The notes: a model not told the origin generated them from the letters alone. DNA of 64,000 nucleotides from Streptomyces sp. NBC_00083 (GCF_026343295.1 NZ_JAPELY010000003.1:124001-188000), one strand, 5' to 3'. Shown: positions 1 through 8,170, counted from the first letter of the stretch. Numbers and translations: made by a program.

Positions 1-404
1 TTGATGAAGAACACCGGGGTGTTGTTGCCGACGAGGTCGTAGTTGCCCTCTTCGGTGTAGAACTTCAGCGCGAAGCCGCGGGGGTCGCGCACCGCGTCCG
101 CGCCGCCGAGCGAGTCGGCCACGGTGGAGAAGCGGATGAACGTCTCGGTCCGCTTGCCCACCTCGCCGAGGAAGTTGGCCTTCGTGAAGCCGGTGACGTC
201 GTCGGTCACCTCGAAGTAGCCGTACGCGCCGGAGCCACGGGCGTGCACCACGCGCTCCGGGATGCGCTCACGGTTGAAGCGCGCGAGCTTCTCCAGGAGC
301 TGCTGGTCCTGAAGCAGGATGGGGCCACCGACGCCGGCGGTGGCGGAGTTCTGGTTGTCGGCGACGGGGGCGCCGGACTCGGTCGTAAGCACGCGCTTCG
401 ACAT
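1..404 (-). CDS. katA: Monofunctional haem catalase, N-terminal 134 residues (cut by window edge)
   Basis: The reverse strand encodes the start of a catalase that breaks down H2O2. Visible are the active-site block ERVVHARGSGAYGYFEV with distal His54, the RDPRGFALKFYT block, and GNNTPVFFI with distal Asn127; the His-Asn spacing equals that of typical haem catalases. The rest, including the proximal Tyr, lies beyond the left edge. The ATG at 404 follows a purine-rich stretch and a clear promoter (455-495). It is the third gene in hyi-glxR-katA order but has its own promoter. Linkage to uricase, which makes H2O2, suggests it protects against peroxide from urate oxidation. Confidence 0.93.
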   Translation of the reverse strand, partial: MSKRVLTTESGAPVADNQNSATAGVGGPILLQDQQLLEKLARFNRERIPERVVHARGSGAYGYFEVTDDVTGFTKANFLGEVGKRTETFIRFSTVADSLGGADAVRDPRGFALKFYTEEGNYDLVGNNTPVFFI

Positions 405-454
405 CGTGACCTTCCGTACTGGAGCTGCACCGCTGACTGTTCGGCGGTTCCTGG

Positions 455-495
455 AGCGTAAAGAGGCCCGGAACGGAACGTCAACAGTTTGTTGA
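455..495 (-). promoter_or_regulatory. katA promoter with motif A palindrome over the -35 box
   Basis: Read on the minus strand, TTGACG (479-484) and TACGCT (455-460) are separated by 18 bases. The perfect palindrome TCAACA-AAC-TGTTGA (481-495) has its right arm forming the -35 box. The stretch TTTTCAACAAACTGTTGACG differs at one base from the corresponding stretch at the uricase operon promoter (3334-3353). An operator over the -35 implies repression. The cognate protein is unknown. Confidence 0.72.
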
Positions 496-609
496 AAATG
501 GAGTTGTGAGCTTCCGGACGGCGGCGGCGCCTGGGCGCGACAGGACAGGTGTCAGCGCCGCCGCCGCCCGGAAATCAAGGGCCCCCGAGGGGGCGAGGGG
601 CACGCGGGA

Positions 610-1500
610 TCAGACCTGCGAGCCGGAGAGGCGCTCGACCGCGCGGAGCAGTGCGGAGTGGTCGAGGCCACCGTCGCCCTGGGCGCGCAGCGAGGCGACC
701 AGCTGGGCCACGACCGCGCCGACCGGCAGGGCCGCACCCACGTTGCGGGCGGCGTCGGTGACGATGCCCATGTCCTTGTGGTGCAGGTCGATCCGGAAGC
801 CGGGCTTGAAGTCCCGCTTCAGGAAGTTGTCCTTCTTGCGGGTCAGCACGGTCGAGCCGGCCAGACCGCCGTTGAGGACGTCCAGGGCGGCTTCGAGGTT
901 CACGCCGGACTTCTCGAGGAAGACGACGGCCTCGGCGCACGCCTGGATGTTGACCGCGACGATGAGCTGGTTGGCGGCCTTGACCGTCTGACCCGAGCCG
1001 TGCGGACCGCACAGGACAATGGTCTTGCCGAGGGCTTCGAGGATGGGCAGCGCCGCGTCGAAGTCGGCCTGCTCGCCACCGACCATGATCGACAGCACGG
1101 CCTCGATGGCGCCGGCCTCGCCGCCGGAGACGGGCGCGTCCAGGACGCGGATGCCCTGCTCCGCGGCCTTCTTGGCCAGGTCGACCGAGGTCTGCGGGGT
1201 GATCGACGACATGTCGACGATCAGCGCGCCCTTCTTGGCGTTGGCCAGGATGCCGGCCTCACCGTACGCGATGGCTTCCACCTGGGGGGAGGCCGGGACC
1301 ATCGTGATGATCACGTCCGCGTCCTTGACCGCCTCGGCGATCGAGGGGGCGGCGGTGCCGCCGGCGGCCGCGAGGCGGTCCAGCTTGTCCTGCTCCAGGG
1401 TGAAGCCGGTGACCGAGTAGCCGGCCTTGATCAGGTTCTCGGACATGGGGGAGCCCATGATTCCGAGGCCGACCCATGCGATCTTGGGGAGGTTGCTCAT
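610..1500 (-). CDS. glxR: Tartronate semialdehyde reductase (2-hydroxy-3-oxopropionate reductase)
   Basis: A 296-residue NAD(P)-dependent beta-hydroxyacid dehydrogenase that reduces tartronate semialdehyde to glycerate in the glyoxylate-to-glycerate route. The N-terminal Rossmann motif GLGIMGSPM, the substrate motif DAPVSGGEAGA and the catalytic-Lys region GSGQTVKAANQ are all present, and the length is normal for the family. It lies 62 bp downstream of hyi on the same strand and is probably cotranscribed with it. The ATG at 1500 has the purine-rich sequence GAAGGCAG upstream. The symbol here means the reductase, not the unrelated corynebacterial CRP-type regulator also called GlxR. Confidence 0.93.
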   Translation of the reverse strand: MSNLPKIAWVGLGIMGSPMSENLIKAGYSVTGFTLEQDKLDRLAAAGGTAAPSIAEAVKDADVIITMVPASPQVEAIAYGEAGILANAKKGALIVDMSSITPQTSVDLAKKAAEQGIRVLDAPVSGGEAGAIEAVLSIMVGGEQADFDAALPILEALGKTIVLCGPHGSGQTVKAANQLIVAVNIQACAEAVVFLEKSGVNLEAALDVLNGGLAGSTVLTRKKDNFLKRDFKPGFRIDLHHKDMGIVTDAARNVGAALPVGAVVAQLVASLRAQGDGGLDHSALLRAVERLSGSQV

Positions 1501-1541
1501 GAGGGTGCTGCCTTCCTGAAAACTTTGGTACGTCGAGAAGT

Positions 1542-1565
1542 TGAGGCCCCGAAGGGGCGGCCTCA
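1542..1565 (-). other. Small hairpin between hyi and glxR
   Basis: TGAGGCC and GGCCTCA (7-bp perfect arms, inner CC/GG pairs) enclose a short loop, and one arm contains the hyi stop codon. There is no T tract, so mRNA processing or mild attenuation between hyi and glxR is more likely than full termination. No function can be read directly. Confidence 0.35.
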
Positions 1566-2396
1566 CCGGGCCGCGCGGGCCTCGGCGGGGAGCCACTCGA
1601 AGGAGGCTGCGGCGTCGGCGGCCTTGTACTCCAGGCCCACCCAGCCGTCGTAGCCGGCCTTCTTGAGCTGGTCGAGCAGCTCCTCCAGCGGCAGCGAGCC
1701 GGTGCCCGGTGCGCCACGGCCCGGGTTGTCGGCGATCTGCACGTGGCCGGTCTTGTCGGCGTACGCCTCGATGACCTCGGCGACGTTCTCGCCGTTCATC
1801 GAGAGGTGGTAGATGTCGAGGAGGAACTTGGCGTTGCCAAGGCCCGTCGCCGCGTTCACCTTGTCGATGACCTCGATGGCGGAGGGGGCGCTCACCAGGG
1901 GGTAGAGCGGGGACTCCGGCTTGTTGAGGGTCTCGACGAGGAGAATGGCCCCCACCCGGTCGGCCGCGCGGGCCGCCAGGACGAGGTTCTCCAGGGCGAG
2001 GCTGTCCTGCACCTGAGGGTCGGCGCCCTCGACGCGGTTGCCGTAGAGCGCGTTGAGCGCCTTGCAGCCGACCGAGGCGGCGAAGTCGGCCGCCACCTCG
2101 ATGTTGGCGCGGAAGCGGTCCGACTCCTCGCCGGGAACCGACAGCGCGCCGCGGTCCGGGCCCGGGAGGGCGCCGGCGTAGAAGTTGAGGCCCACCAGCT
2201 GGGTGCCGGCGTCGTCGAGCGCCTTTTTCAGGGCGTCGAGCTCGGCCTGGTCGGGGGTGGGTGTCTCGATCCAGGGCCACCACAGCTCGACCGCCGTGAA
2301 GCCCGCCGCGGCGGCAGCCGCGGGACGCTCCACGAGCGGGAGTTCCGTGAAGAGGATCGAAAGGTTCACATCGAAGCGCTGGTCCGTGTATCCCAT
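1563..2396 (-). CDS. hyi: Hydroxypyruvate isomerase family protein (TIM barrel)
   Basis: A 277-residue xylose-isomerase-like TIM-barrel protein, interconverting hydroxypyruvate and tartronate semialdehyde. It starts GYTDQRFDVNLSILFTELPL and has the conserved AVELWWPW strand, the LLVETLNKPE metal-ligand segment, FLLDIYHLSMNGE and the C-terminal GLEYKA block. The ATG at 2396 is preceded by GGAAGGAG. With glxR downstream it forms a glyoxylate assimilation unit; the expected partner, glyoxylate carboligase, is not in the window. The motif B operator in its leader links it to allB and aceB. Confidence 0.9.
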   Translation of the reverse strand: MGYTDQRFDVNLSILFTELPLVERPAAAAAAGFTAVELWWPWIETPTPDQAELDALKKALDDAGTQLVGLNFYAGALPGPDRGALSVPGEESDRFRANIEVAADFAASVGCKALNALYGNRVEGADPQVQDSLALENLVLAARAADRVGAILLVETLNKPESPLYPLVSAPSAIEVIDKVNAATGLGNAKFLLDIYHLSMNGENVAEVIEAYADKTGHVQIADNPGRGAPGTGSLPLEELLDQLKKAGYDGWVGLEYKAADAAASFEWLPAEARAAR

Positions 2397-2412
2397 GAGG
2401 GGTGTGCGCTCC

Positions 2413-2477
2413 TTCCGTATTGCGGAAGTTGTTTTCTGCTTGATGGAAGGTTGCAGTGGGACCGGCGAGCTTGTCAA
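2413..2477 (-). promoter_or_regulatory. hyi-glxR promoter and motif B operators
   Basis: Read on the minus strand, TTGACA (2472-2477) is followed after 18 bases by CAACCT (2448-2453), a plausible promoter. The palindrome TTCCGCAATACGGAA (2413-2427) lies in the leader and its right arm overlaps the hyi ribosome binding site. A one-mismatch copy, TTCCATCAAGCAGAA (2434-2448), sits at the -10 box. The same TTCC-N7-GGAA form is found at aceB and allB. No motif A copy was seen here. Confidence 0.65.
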
Positions 2478-2520
2478 GGGGGCCTCCCTGATTTCGTCCA
2501 CCGCGCAGTAGGTTGAGCGC

Positions 2521-2772
2521 GTGCGATTGAGAGTGGAGTTCACGACCGAGCCCTTCGATCTCGACGAGGCGCCGCCGCATGCGGTGGTCGCCCGCGATGT
2601 CGTCCAGGCGGCGCGGCTCGACGCGGTGGACGTGGGCCCCTTCGGCAACACCGCCGAAGGTGGCGCCGACGAGGTGCTGACCGCGGTGGACGCGCTGCTG
2701 CGCAAGGCCCTGGCGGCCGGAGCCACCCGCGTCTCGTTGCAGGTCAATGTCATCGGGGAGGGCGAGCAGTGA
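2521..2772 (+). CDS. Small MTH1187/YkoF-like (UPF0045, thiamine-binding type) protein
   Basis: An 83-residue protein. The pattern GPFGNTAEGGADEVLTAVD followed by ALAAGATRVSLQVNV resembles the MTH1187/YkoF ferredoxin-like family, whose members bind thiamine or related heterocycles. It starts with GTG at 2521 without a strong Shine-Dalgarno sequence, divergent from hyi. Its stop overlaps the start of the HTH gene (GTGA at 2769), so the two are translationally coupled. Being fixed beside a regulator in a purine locus, it might sense a small heterocyclic ligand; that is inference. Confidence 0.7.
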   Translation: MRLRVEFTTEPFDLDEAPPHAVVARDVVQAARLDAVDVGPFGNTAEGGADEVLTAVDALLRKALAAGATRVSLQVNVIGEGEQ

Positions 2773-3236
2773 CCGAATCGGTGGATCAGCCCCCGGCGCC
2801 CGCGGCCCGGCCCCCCGCGTCCCAGCCCCAGGCGCCCGCGGTCCAGCCCCCGGCGCACACCGCCGAGCCCGCGGACCACCCGCTGCTCCAGGCGGTCAAG
2901 CCGCTCGTCGACGCCATGGGCGCCGAGGTGCTGCCCCCGGCCCTGGCCCGCCCCGACGACGTGGTGCTCGCCTGGGAGGGCGAGGACGTGGTGGCGGTGC
3001 GCCTGCCGCAGCTCTCGGACTCCCTGGACCACATCCTGGCCGCGATGGAGCGCCGGCACGGCATGCCGCTCTCGGCGCTCGACCGCAGGGCCAAGCAGTC
3101 CGCCGTGCGGACCCTGGAGGCCCGCGGCGCCTTCTCGGTGCGACACGGCGTGGAGACGGTCGCGTCGGCGCTCGGCGTCAGCCGCTTCACGGTCTACAAC
3201 TATCTGAACAGGGAAAACACCGCCAAGGACGACTGA
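2769..3236 (+). CDS. DauR/YheO-type HTH_22 transcriptional regulator, short form
   Basis: A 155-residue protein with a Pro/Ala-rich N-terminus (residues 1-45), a middle region of about 50 residues, and a C-terminal helix-turn-helix (about 100-152) containing MPLSALDRRAKQSAVRTLE and ALGVSRFTVYNYLNR. The C-terminus matches the DNA-binding part of DauR/YheO regulators; the usual PAS-like N-terminal domain is missing or replaced. Translation is coupled to the thiamine-binding-like gene upstream. It sits immediately before the uricase operon and is the nearest candidate to bind motif A. A GTG start is used. Confidence 0.78.
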   Translation: MTESVDQPPAPAARPPASQPQAPAVQPPAHTAEPADHPLLQAVKPLVDAMGAEVLPPALARPDDVVLAWEGEDVVAVRLPQLSDSLDHILAAMERRHGMPLSALDRRAKQSAVRTLEARGAFSVRHGVETVASALGVSRFTVYNYLNRENTAKDD

Positions 3237-3291
3237 ATGAGCACGCTCGGTGCCCGTCCGGGCACCCCCCGCGCAACGAAATGCGCAACGA

Positions 3292-3322
3292 ACCGCCGTC
3301 CGGATGCCGGGCGGCGGTTTTT
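3292..3322 (+). terminator. Intrinsic terminator after the HTH_22 gene
   Basis: ACCGCC-GTCCGG pairs with CCGGGC-GGCGGT around a 3-base loop and is followed by five T residues. It separates the regulator unit from the uricase operon promoter just downstream. Confidence 0.8.
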
Positions 3323-3336
3323 GTCACCCCAAGTTT

Positions 3337-3377
3337 TCAACAAAGTGTTGACGGGATGTTTCGGAGGGCGTTAGCTA
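3337..3377 (+). promoter_or_regulatory. Uricase operon promoter with motif A palindrome
   Basis: The perfect palindrome TCAACA-AAG-TGTTGA (3337-3351) overlaps the -35 box TTGACG (3348-3353). TAGCTA (3372-3377) follows after an 18-base spacer. Sequence and geometry match the katA promoter nearly base for base from -45 to -30, indicating joint control of urate oxidation and peroxide removal. Confidence 0.75.
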
Positions 3378-3415
3378 TCCGCAGCCCGTTCAGCACCAAG
3401 GCCACGGAGGCCGCC

Positions 3416-3928
3416 GTGACTACGACTTCGACACCGGGCCTCGCCCGGTTCAACACCTCACAGGACAGTGCGGCTCTCGCCGCGCTCCACGAGGTGTGCG
3501 CCAGTTCGGCGTGGGGCAGCAAGGTGCTCGCCCAGCGCCCGTACGCCACCGCGCAGGACCTCTTCACCGCCAGTGACGCCGCTTTGGCCGAGCTGACCGT
3601 GAAGGATCTGGAAGAGGCGATGGCCGGGCACGCGCCGATCGGCCGGCCGAAGCCCGGTGACCCCACTTCCGCACGTGAACAGCGCGGCATGGCCGGGGCC
3701 TCCGAGGCCCTCAAGGCCGAGCTGCTCGAACTGAACCTGGCCTACCAGGAGAAGTTCGGCCATGTCTTCCTGATCTGCGCGACCGGCGCCACCGGCGAGC
3801 AGATGCGCGACGCGGTGAAGACCCGGATCGGCAACACTCCGGACGAGGAGCGCGAGATCGTGCGCACCGAACTCGGGAAGATCAACCGAATCCGGCTGAC
3901 CCGTCTCGTAGAAGAGGACAAGGACTGA
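3416..3928 (+). CDS. uraD: OHCU decarboxylase
   Basis: A 170-residue 2-oxo-4-hydroxy-4-carboxy-5-ureidoimidazoline decarboxylase, which makes S-allantoin from OHCU. It shows the catalytic-His segment GHAPIG, SAREQRGM, and the GHVFLICATGATGEQ and RIGNTPDEE blocks of the family. GTG at 3416 is chosen because GGAGG lies 5 bases upstream and the family length fits; an open frame extends further upstream but crosses the terminator and promoter. It is the first gene of the uraD-uraH-uox operon, and its stop overlaps the uraH start by one base. Confidence 0.93.
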   Translation: MTTTSTPGLARFNTSQDSAALAALHEVCASSAWGSKVLAQRPYATAQDLFTASDAALAELTVKDLEEAMAGHAPIGRPKPGDPTSAREQRGMAGASEALKAELLELNLAYQEKFGHVFLICATGATGEQMRDAVKTRIGNTPDEEREIVRTELGKINRIRLTRLVEEDKD

Positions 3929-4317
3929 TGAGCACCGCCACCACCGCCTCGGTGTCCACGCACATCCTGGACACCAGCGTCGGACGCCCCGCCGAGGGCG
4001 TCGCCATCTCGCTCGCGGCCCGCTCGGGCCACGACGCCGAGTGGACCGCGCTCGGCGGATCCGCGACCGACGCGGACGGGCGTTGCAAGGACCTGCCGGC
4101 GCTGCCGGAAGGCACCACCCACGTACGTCTCGATTTCGAGGTCGAGACGTACTTCTCCAAGAAGCAAGCCGAGGCGCAGCAGGACGCCCCCCGCGTAAGG
4201 GACAGCGGTGCGTTCTTCCCGGAGGTGGCGATCACTTTCGCCGTCACCCCGGGCGAGCACTATCACGTACCGCTGCTGCTCAACCCGTTCGGCTACTCCG
4301 TTTACCGAGGGAGCTAG
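3928..4317 (+). CDS. uraH: 5-hydroxyisourate hydrolase (transthyretin-like)
   Basis: A 129-residue HIU hydrolase, which opens the ring of 5-hydroxyisourate released by uricase. It has the N-terminal signature STHILDTSVGRPA, the central FFPEVAITF strand, the HYHVPLLLNPFGYSVYRGS end and the diagnostic C-terminal YRGS. The start ATG overlaps the uraD stop (TGATG), so translation is coupled. Slightly longer than the usual 110-115 residues because of a TYFSKKQAEAQQDAPRVRDS insert. Confidence 0.95.
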   Translation: MSTATTASVSTHILDTSVGRPAEGVAISLAARSGHDAEWTALGGSATDADGRCKDLPALPEGTTHVRLDFEVETYFSKKQAEAQQDAPRVRDSGAFFPEVAITFAVTPGEHYHVPLLLNPFGYSVYRGS

Positions 4318-4322
4318 CAGAC

Positions 4323-5246
4323 ATGCCCACGATTCTCGGCCAGAACCAGTACGGCAAAGCAGAGAACCGCGTCGTCAAGATCACGCGGGACGGCGACACG
4401 CACCACATCAAGGACCTGAACGTCTCCGTCGCCCTCTCCGGCGACATGGAGGACGTGCACTACAACGGCTCGAACGCCAACTGCCTGCCGACCGACACCA
4501 CCAAGAACACGGTGTACGCGTTCGCCAAGGAGCACGGCATCGAGTCCGCCGAGCAGTTCGGCATCCACCTCGCGCGGCACTTCGTGACCTCGCAGGAGCC
4601 GATCAAGATCGCGCGGATCCGCATCGAGGAGTACTCCTGGGAGCGCATCGAGACCTCCGAGGCCAACTCGAAGTTCATCGGCTCCGACGACGTCAAGCAC
4701 TCCTTCGTCCGCAAGGGCCAGGAGACCCGGGTCACCCAGATCACCTACGACGGTGAGAAGTGGGAGGTCATCTCGGGCCTCAAGGACCTGGTCGTGATGA
4801 ACTCGACGAACTCCGAGTTCTGGGGCTACGTCAAGGACAAGTACACGACGCTCCAGGAGGCCTACGACCGGATCCTGGCGACCCAGGTCTCGGCGCGCTG
4901 GCGCTTCAACTGGACCGACGACGAGCAGAAGATGCCCAACTGGGAGAAGTCCTACGAGCAGGTGCGCAAGCACATGCTCCAGGCCTTCGCCGAGACGTAC
5001 TCCCTCTCGCTCCAGCAGACCCTGTACCAGATGGGTTCGCGCATCATCAACAGCCGGTCCGAGATCGACGAAGTGCGTTTCTCGCTGCCGAACAAGCACC
5101 ACTTCCTGGTGGACCTCGAGCCCTTCGGGCTCAAGAACGACAACGAGGTCTACTTCGCGGCGGACCGTCCGTACGGTCTGATCGAGGCGACCGTCCTGCG
5201 TGACGGCGTCGAGCCGCAGATCCCGGTCGACATGACCAACCTCTGA
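4323..5246 (+). CDS. uox: Urate oxidase (cofactor-free uricase)
   Basis: A 307-residue uricase that oxidises urate with O2 to 5-hydroxyisourate and H2O2. Two T-fold halves are evident. The catalytic Lys (Lys12 in QYGKAENRV) and Thr57 (LPTDTTKNTVYAF) match the Lys-Thr pair of known uricases; NSEFWGYVKDKYTTL and the C-terminal LPNKHHFLVDLEPFG carrying the catalytic His are present. It starts 5 bp after uraH and ends the operon before a strong hairpin. Its H2O2 product explains the matching katA promoter. Confidence 0.96.
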   Translation: MPTILGQNQYGKAENRVVKITRDGDTHHIKDLNVSVALSGDMEDVHYNGSNANCLPTDTTKNTVYAFAKEHGIESAEQFGIHLARHFVTSQEPIKIARIRIEEYSWERIETSEANSKFIGSDDVKHSFVRKGQETRVTQITYDGEKWEVISGLKDLVVMNSTNSEFWGYVKDKYTTLQEAYDRILATQVSARWRFNWTDDEQKMPNWEKSYEQVRKHMLQAFAETYSLSLQQTLYQMGSRIINSRSEIDEVRFSLPNKHHFLVDLEPFGLKNDNEVYFAADRPYGLIEATVLRDGVEPQIPVDMTNL

Positions 5247-5255
5247 CGCGGCCCT

Positions 5256-5297
5256 GAGCCGTCCCCCGCCCGCCCGCAGTCGGGCGGGGGACGGCTC
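5256..5297 (+). terminator. 17-bp perfect hairpin after uox
   Basis: GAGCCGTCCCCCGCCCG and its exact reverse complement flank an 8-base loop. There is no T tract, as is common in streptomycetes. It ends the uricase operon 18 bases before the permease start, so some readthrough into the permease is possible. Confidence 0.78.
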
Positions 5298-5314
5298 GGA
5301 CCGGAGGGATTCTC

Positions 5315-6715
5315 ATGGCACAGCCCGCAATGGCGCCGGCACCTGCCGACGGCCCATGTACCACCCCACCCGACGGTGCCGTGCACCCGGTGGATGAAAA
5401 GCTTCCTCCCTCGCGGCTCGTCCCCGCCGCGCTCCAGCACATCGCCGCCATGTACGCGGGCGTTGTCACCCCTCCGCTCATCATCGGCCAGGCAGTCGGC
5501 CTCGACACCGCGGGACAGACCCGGCTCATCGCCGCGAGTCTGCTCATCGCGGGTCTCGCCACCGTCCTGCAGACCCTCGGCGTCGCGAACTTCGCCGGAA
5601 ACCGGCTCCCGTTCGTCAACGCGGCCTCATCGGCCGGCATCGCACCCATGCTCGCGATCGCCGAGACCAGCGCCAAAGGCCATCAACTCCCCGCCATCTA
5701 CGGCGCGGTGATGGTCGCAGGAGTCTTCTGTCTCCTGGTCGGCCCCTTCTTCGGCCGGCTGCTGCGCTTCTTCCCGCCGCTGGTGACCGGTGTCGTGATC
5801 ACGCTCATCGGCGTCACGCTCATGCCCGTACCCGTCTCGTGGGCCCAGGGCGGCGACAGGAGTGCCGCCGACTTCGGCGCCATGAAGAACCTGGCACTCG
5901 CCGCCTTCACGCTCGTGGTGATCCTGCTCTTCCAGCGCTTCGCCCGTGGCTTCCTGCGTCAAGTCGCCCTGCTGCTGGGCCTGTTGATCGGCACGCTCGC
6001 GGCGATCCCGTTCGGCATGGCCGACTTCTCCGCGATGAGGTCCGCGCCCGTCGCCGCCCTGCCGACGCCCTTCTCCTTCGGCGCCCCCGAATTCCACCCC
6101 GCCGCCGTGCTGTCGCTGTGCATCGTGATGCTGGTCCTGATGACCGAGTCCAGCGCCGGCATGCTCGCCATCGGCGAGATCTGCGAGCGCCGCACCGACG
6201 GGCGCACCATCGCCCGGGGCCTGCGCACCGACGGCATCGCCACGCTGCTCGGCCCCGTCTTCGGCGGCTTCCCCACCAGCGCGTTCGCCCAGAACGTCGG
6301 CGTGGTCTCGCTGACTCGCGTACGCAGCAGGTACGTTGTCGCCGTCGCGGGCGGCGCCCTCCTGGTGCTCGGCGCCTTCCCGGTGCTCGGCGCGGTCGTC
6401 TCGCTGGTCCCGATGCCCGTGCTCGGCGGCGCCGGAATCGTCCTGTTCGGCTCCATCGCGGTGAGCGGCATCCGCACGCTCTCCGAGGCCGGGCTCGACG
6501 ACAGCTCCAACATCATCCTGGTGGCCGTGGCCCTCGGAGCGGGCATCATCCCGCTCGCCGCGCCCACCTTCTACGCCGGATTCCCCGCCTGGGCACAGAC
6601 CGTGCTCGGATCGGGCATCAGCGCCGGCGCGCTCACCGCCGTGCTGCTGAACCTCTTCTTCCACCATCTCGGCACCCGGAGCCGCGTCGCGGCTCCGGCA
6701 CTCAAATCCTCGTAG
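5315..6715 (+). CDS. NCS2 nucleobase (xanthine/urate-type) permease, copy 1
   Basis: A 466-residue proton symporter of the nucleobase/ascorbate family with about 12-14 membrane segments. The family signature is seen as QNVGVVSLTRVRSR, together with FVNAASSAGIAPM and the acidic TM8 region MLVLMTESSAGMLAIGEI. The substrate is probably xanthine or urate given the neighbouring uricase operon, but the sequence does not prove it. ATG at 5315 with GGAGG upstream. The 8-oxoguanine deaminase gene follows after 51 bp. It is paralogous to the permease at 8486-9898. Confidence 0.9.
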   Translation: MAQPAMAPAPADGPCTTPPDGAVHPVDEKLPPSRLVPAALQHIAAMYAGVVTPPLIIGQAVGLDTAGQTRLIAASLLIAGLATVLQTLGVANFAGNRLPFVNAASSAGIAPMLAIAETSAKGHQLPAIYGAVMVAGVFCLLVGPFFGRLLRFFPPLVTGVVITLIGVTLMPVPVSWAQGGDRSAADFGAMKNLALAAFTLVVILLFQRFARGFLRQVALLLGLLIGTLAAIPFGMADFSAMRSAPVAALPTPFSFGAPEFHPAAVLSLCIVMLVLMTESSAGMLAIGEICERRTDGRTIARGLRTDGIATLLGPVFGGFPTSAFAQNVGVVSLTRVRSRYVVAVAGGALLVLGAFPVLGAVVSLVPMPVLGGAGIVLFGSIAVSGIRTLSEAGLDDSSNIILVAVALGAGIIPLAAPTFYAGFPAWAQTVLGSGISAGALTAVLLNLFFHHLGTRSRVAAPALKSS

Positions 6716-6766
6716 GGTCCTGCCGTGCCCCAGTCACAACCGCCACTGAGCAAAGAAGGAAGCATC

Positions 6767-8158
6767 ATGGCACCTTCGGCAGCCCTTCAGCGCATCGTCA
6801 TCGAGAACTGTGCGATCGCAACCGTGGACGCGAACGACACCGAGTATGCGACCGGCCATCTGGTCATCGCGGGCAACACCATCGAATCGGTCGGCGCCGG
6901 CGAAGCCCCCGAGGGGCTGACCGACGTGGTCCGCCGCATCGACGGCACCGGCCACCTGGTCACCCCCGGCCTGGTCAACACCCACCACCACTTCTACCAG
7001 TGGATCACGCGGGGCATGGCCACCGACCACAACCTCTTCGACTGGCTGGTCGCGCTGTACCCCACGTGGGCACGGATCGACGAGCGGATGGGGCGCGTCG
7101 CGGCCCAGGGCTCCCTCGCGATGATGGCCCGCGGCGGTGTCACCACCGCGATGGACCACCACTACGTCTACCCGCGGAACTCCGGCGACCTGTCCGCCGC
7201 GATCATCGGTGCCGCCGCCGAGATGGGCGTCCGCTTCACCCTGGCCCGCGGCTCGATGGACCGCAGCGTCAAGGACGGCGGGCTGCCGCCGGACTTCGCC
7301 GTCGAGACCCTCGACGGAGCGCTCGCCGCGACCGCCGAAACCGTCGACCGCTTCCACGACGCCGCTTTCGGCTCGATGACCCAGGTCGCCGTCGCGCCCT
7401 GCTCCCCCTTCTCGGTCTCCACCGAACTCATGAAGCAGGGAGCGGAGTTGGCCCGTGCCAAGGGCGTACGGCTGCACACCCACGGCTCGGAGACCATGGA
7501 GGAGGAGCAGTTCTGCAAGGAACTGTTCGGCATGGGCCCGACCGACTACTTCGAGTCGACCGGCTGGCTCGGCAGCGACGTGTGGATGGCGCACTGCGTC
7601 CACATGAACGACTCCGACATCGCCGCCTTCGCCCGCACCGGCACCGGCGTCGCCCACTGCCCCTCGTCCAACGCGCGCCTCGCCGCCGGCATCGCCCGCG
7701 TCCCGGACATGCTGAAGGCGGGCGTCCCGGTCGGCCTCGGTGTCGACGGCACCGCGTCCAACGAGTCCGGCGAGCTCCACACCGAACTGCGCAACGCGCT
7801 GCTCATCAACCGGCTCAACGCCCAGCACCGCGAGCGTGCGCTCAACGCCCGCCAGGCGCTGCGCCTCGGCACCTACGGCGGCGCCCAAGTGCTCGGCCGG
7901 GCCGACGAGATCGGCTCCCTCGAAGCCGGCAAGCTCGCCGACCTCGTGCTGTGGAAGCTGGACACCATCGCCCACGCCTCCATCGCCGACCCGGTCACCG
8001 CGCTGGTGTTCGGCGCAGCGGCCCCGGTCACCGCCTCCTTCGTGAATGGCCGTCAGATCGTCGAGAACAGCCGCCTCACCACGGTCGACGAGGACGCCAT
8101 CGCGGTGGCGACCCGTGAAGAGGCCCAGCGCCTCGCCCGGATCGCCGCGCAGGCCTGA
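6767..8158 (+). CDS. 8-oxoguanine deaminase (amidohydrolase)
   Basis: A 463-residue COG0402 amidohydrolase. Metal ligands are seen in NTHHHFYQW (His73, His75), HTHGSE, AHCVHM and GLGVDGTASNE. The HHHFYQWITRG block is typical of 8-oxoguanine deaminases, which convert 8-oxoguanine to urate and thus feed the uricase operon. Guanine deaminase or a triazine-hydrolase relative is the alternative. ATG at 6767 is preferred over an in-frame start 42 bases upstream because AAGGAAG sits 5 bases before it. It is likely cotranscribed with the upstream permease. Confidence 0.85.
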   Translation: MAPSAALQRIVIENCAIATVDANDTEYATGHLVIAGNTIESVGAGEAPEGLTDVVRRIDGTGHLVTPGLVNTHHHFYQWITRGMATDHNLFDWLVALYPTWARIDERMGRVAAQGSLAMMARGGVTTAMDHHYVYPRNSGDLSAAIIGAAAEMGVRFTLARGSMDRSVKDGGLPPDFAVETLDGALAATAETVDRFHDAAFGSMTQVAVAPCSPFSVSTELMKQGAELARAKGVRLHTHGSETMEEEQFCKELFGMGPTDYFESTGWLGSDVWMAHCVHMNDSDIAAFARTGTGVAHCPSSNARLAAGIARVPDMLKAGVPVGLGVDGTASNESGELHTELRNALLINRLNAQHRERALNARQALRLGTYGGAQVLGRADEIGSLEAGKLADLVLWKLDTIAHASIADPVTALVFGAAAPVTASFVNGRQIVENSRLTTVDEDAIAVATREEAQRLARIAAQA

Positions 8159-8170
8159 CCCCAAGGAGTC

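Noticed and set aside
1542..1565. Hairpin between hyi and glxR as a regulatory operator
   Set aside because: It overlaps the hyi stop and has no relation to motifs A or B; kept only as a weak structural feature.
5839..8118. Long plus-strand frame overlapping permease 1 and the deaminase
   Set aside because: Arg/Pro-rich translation in an alternative frame of two well-supported genes.
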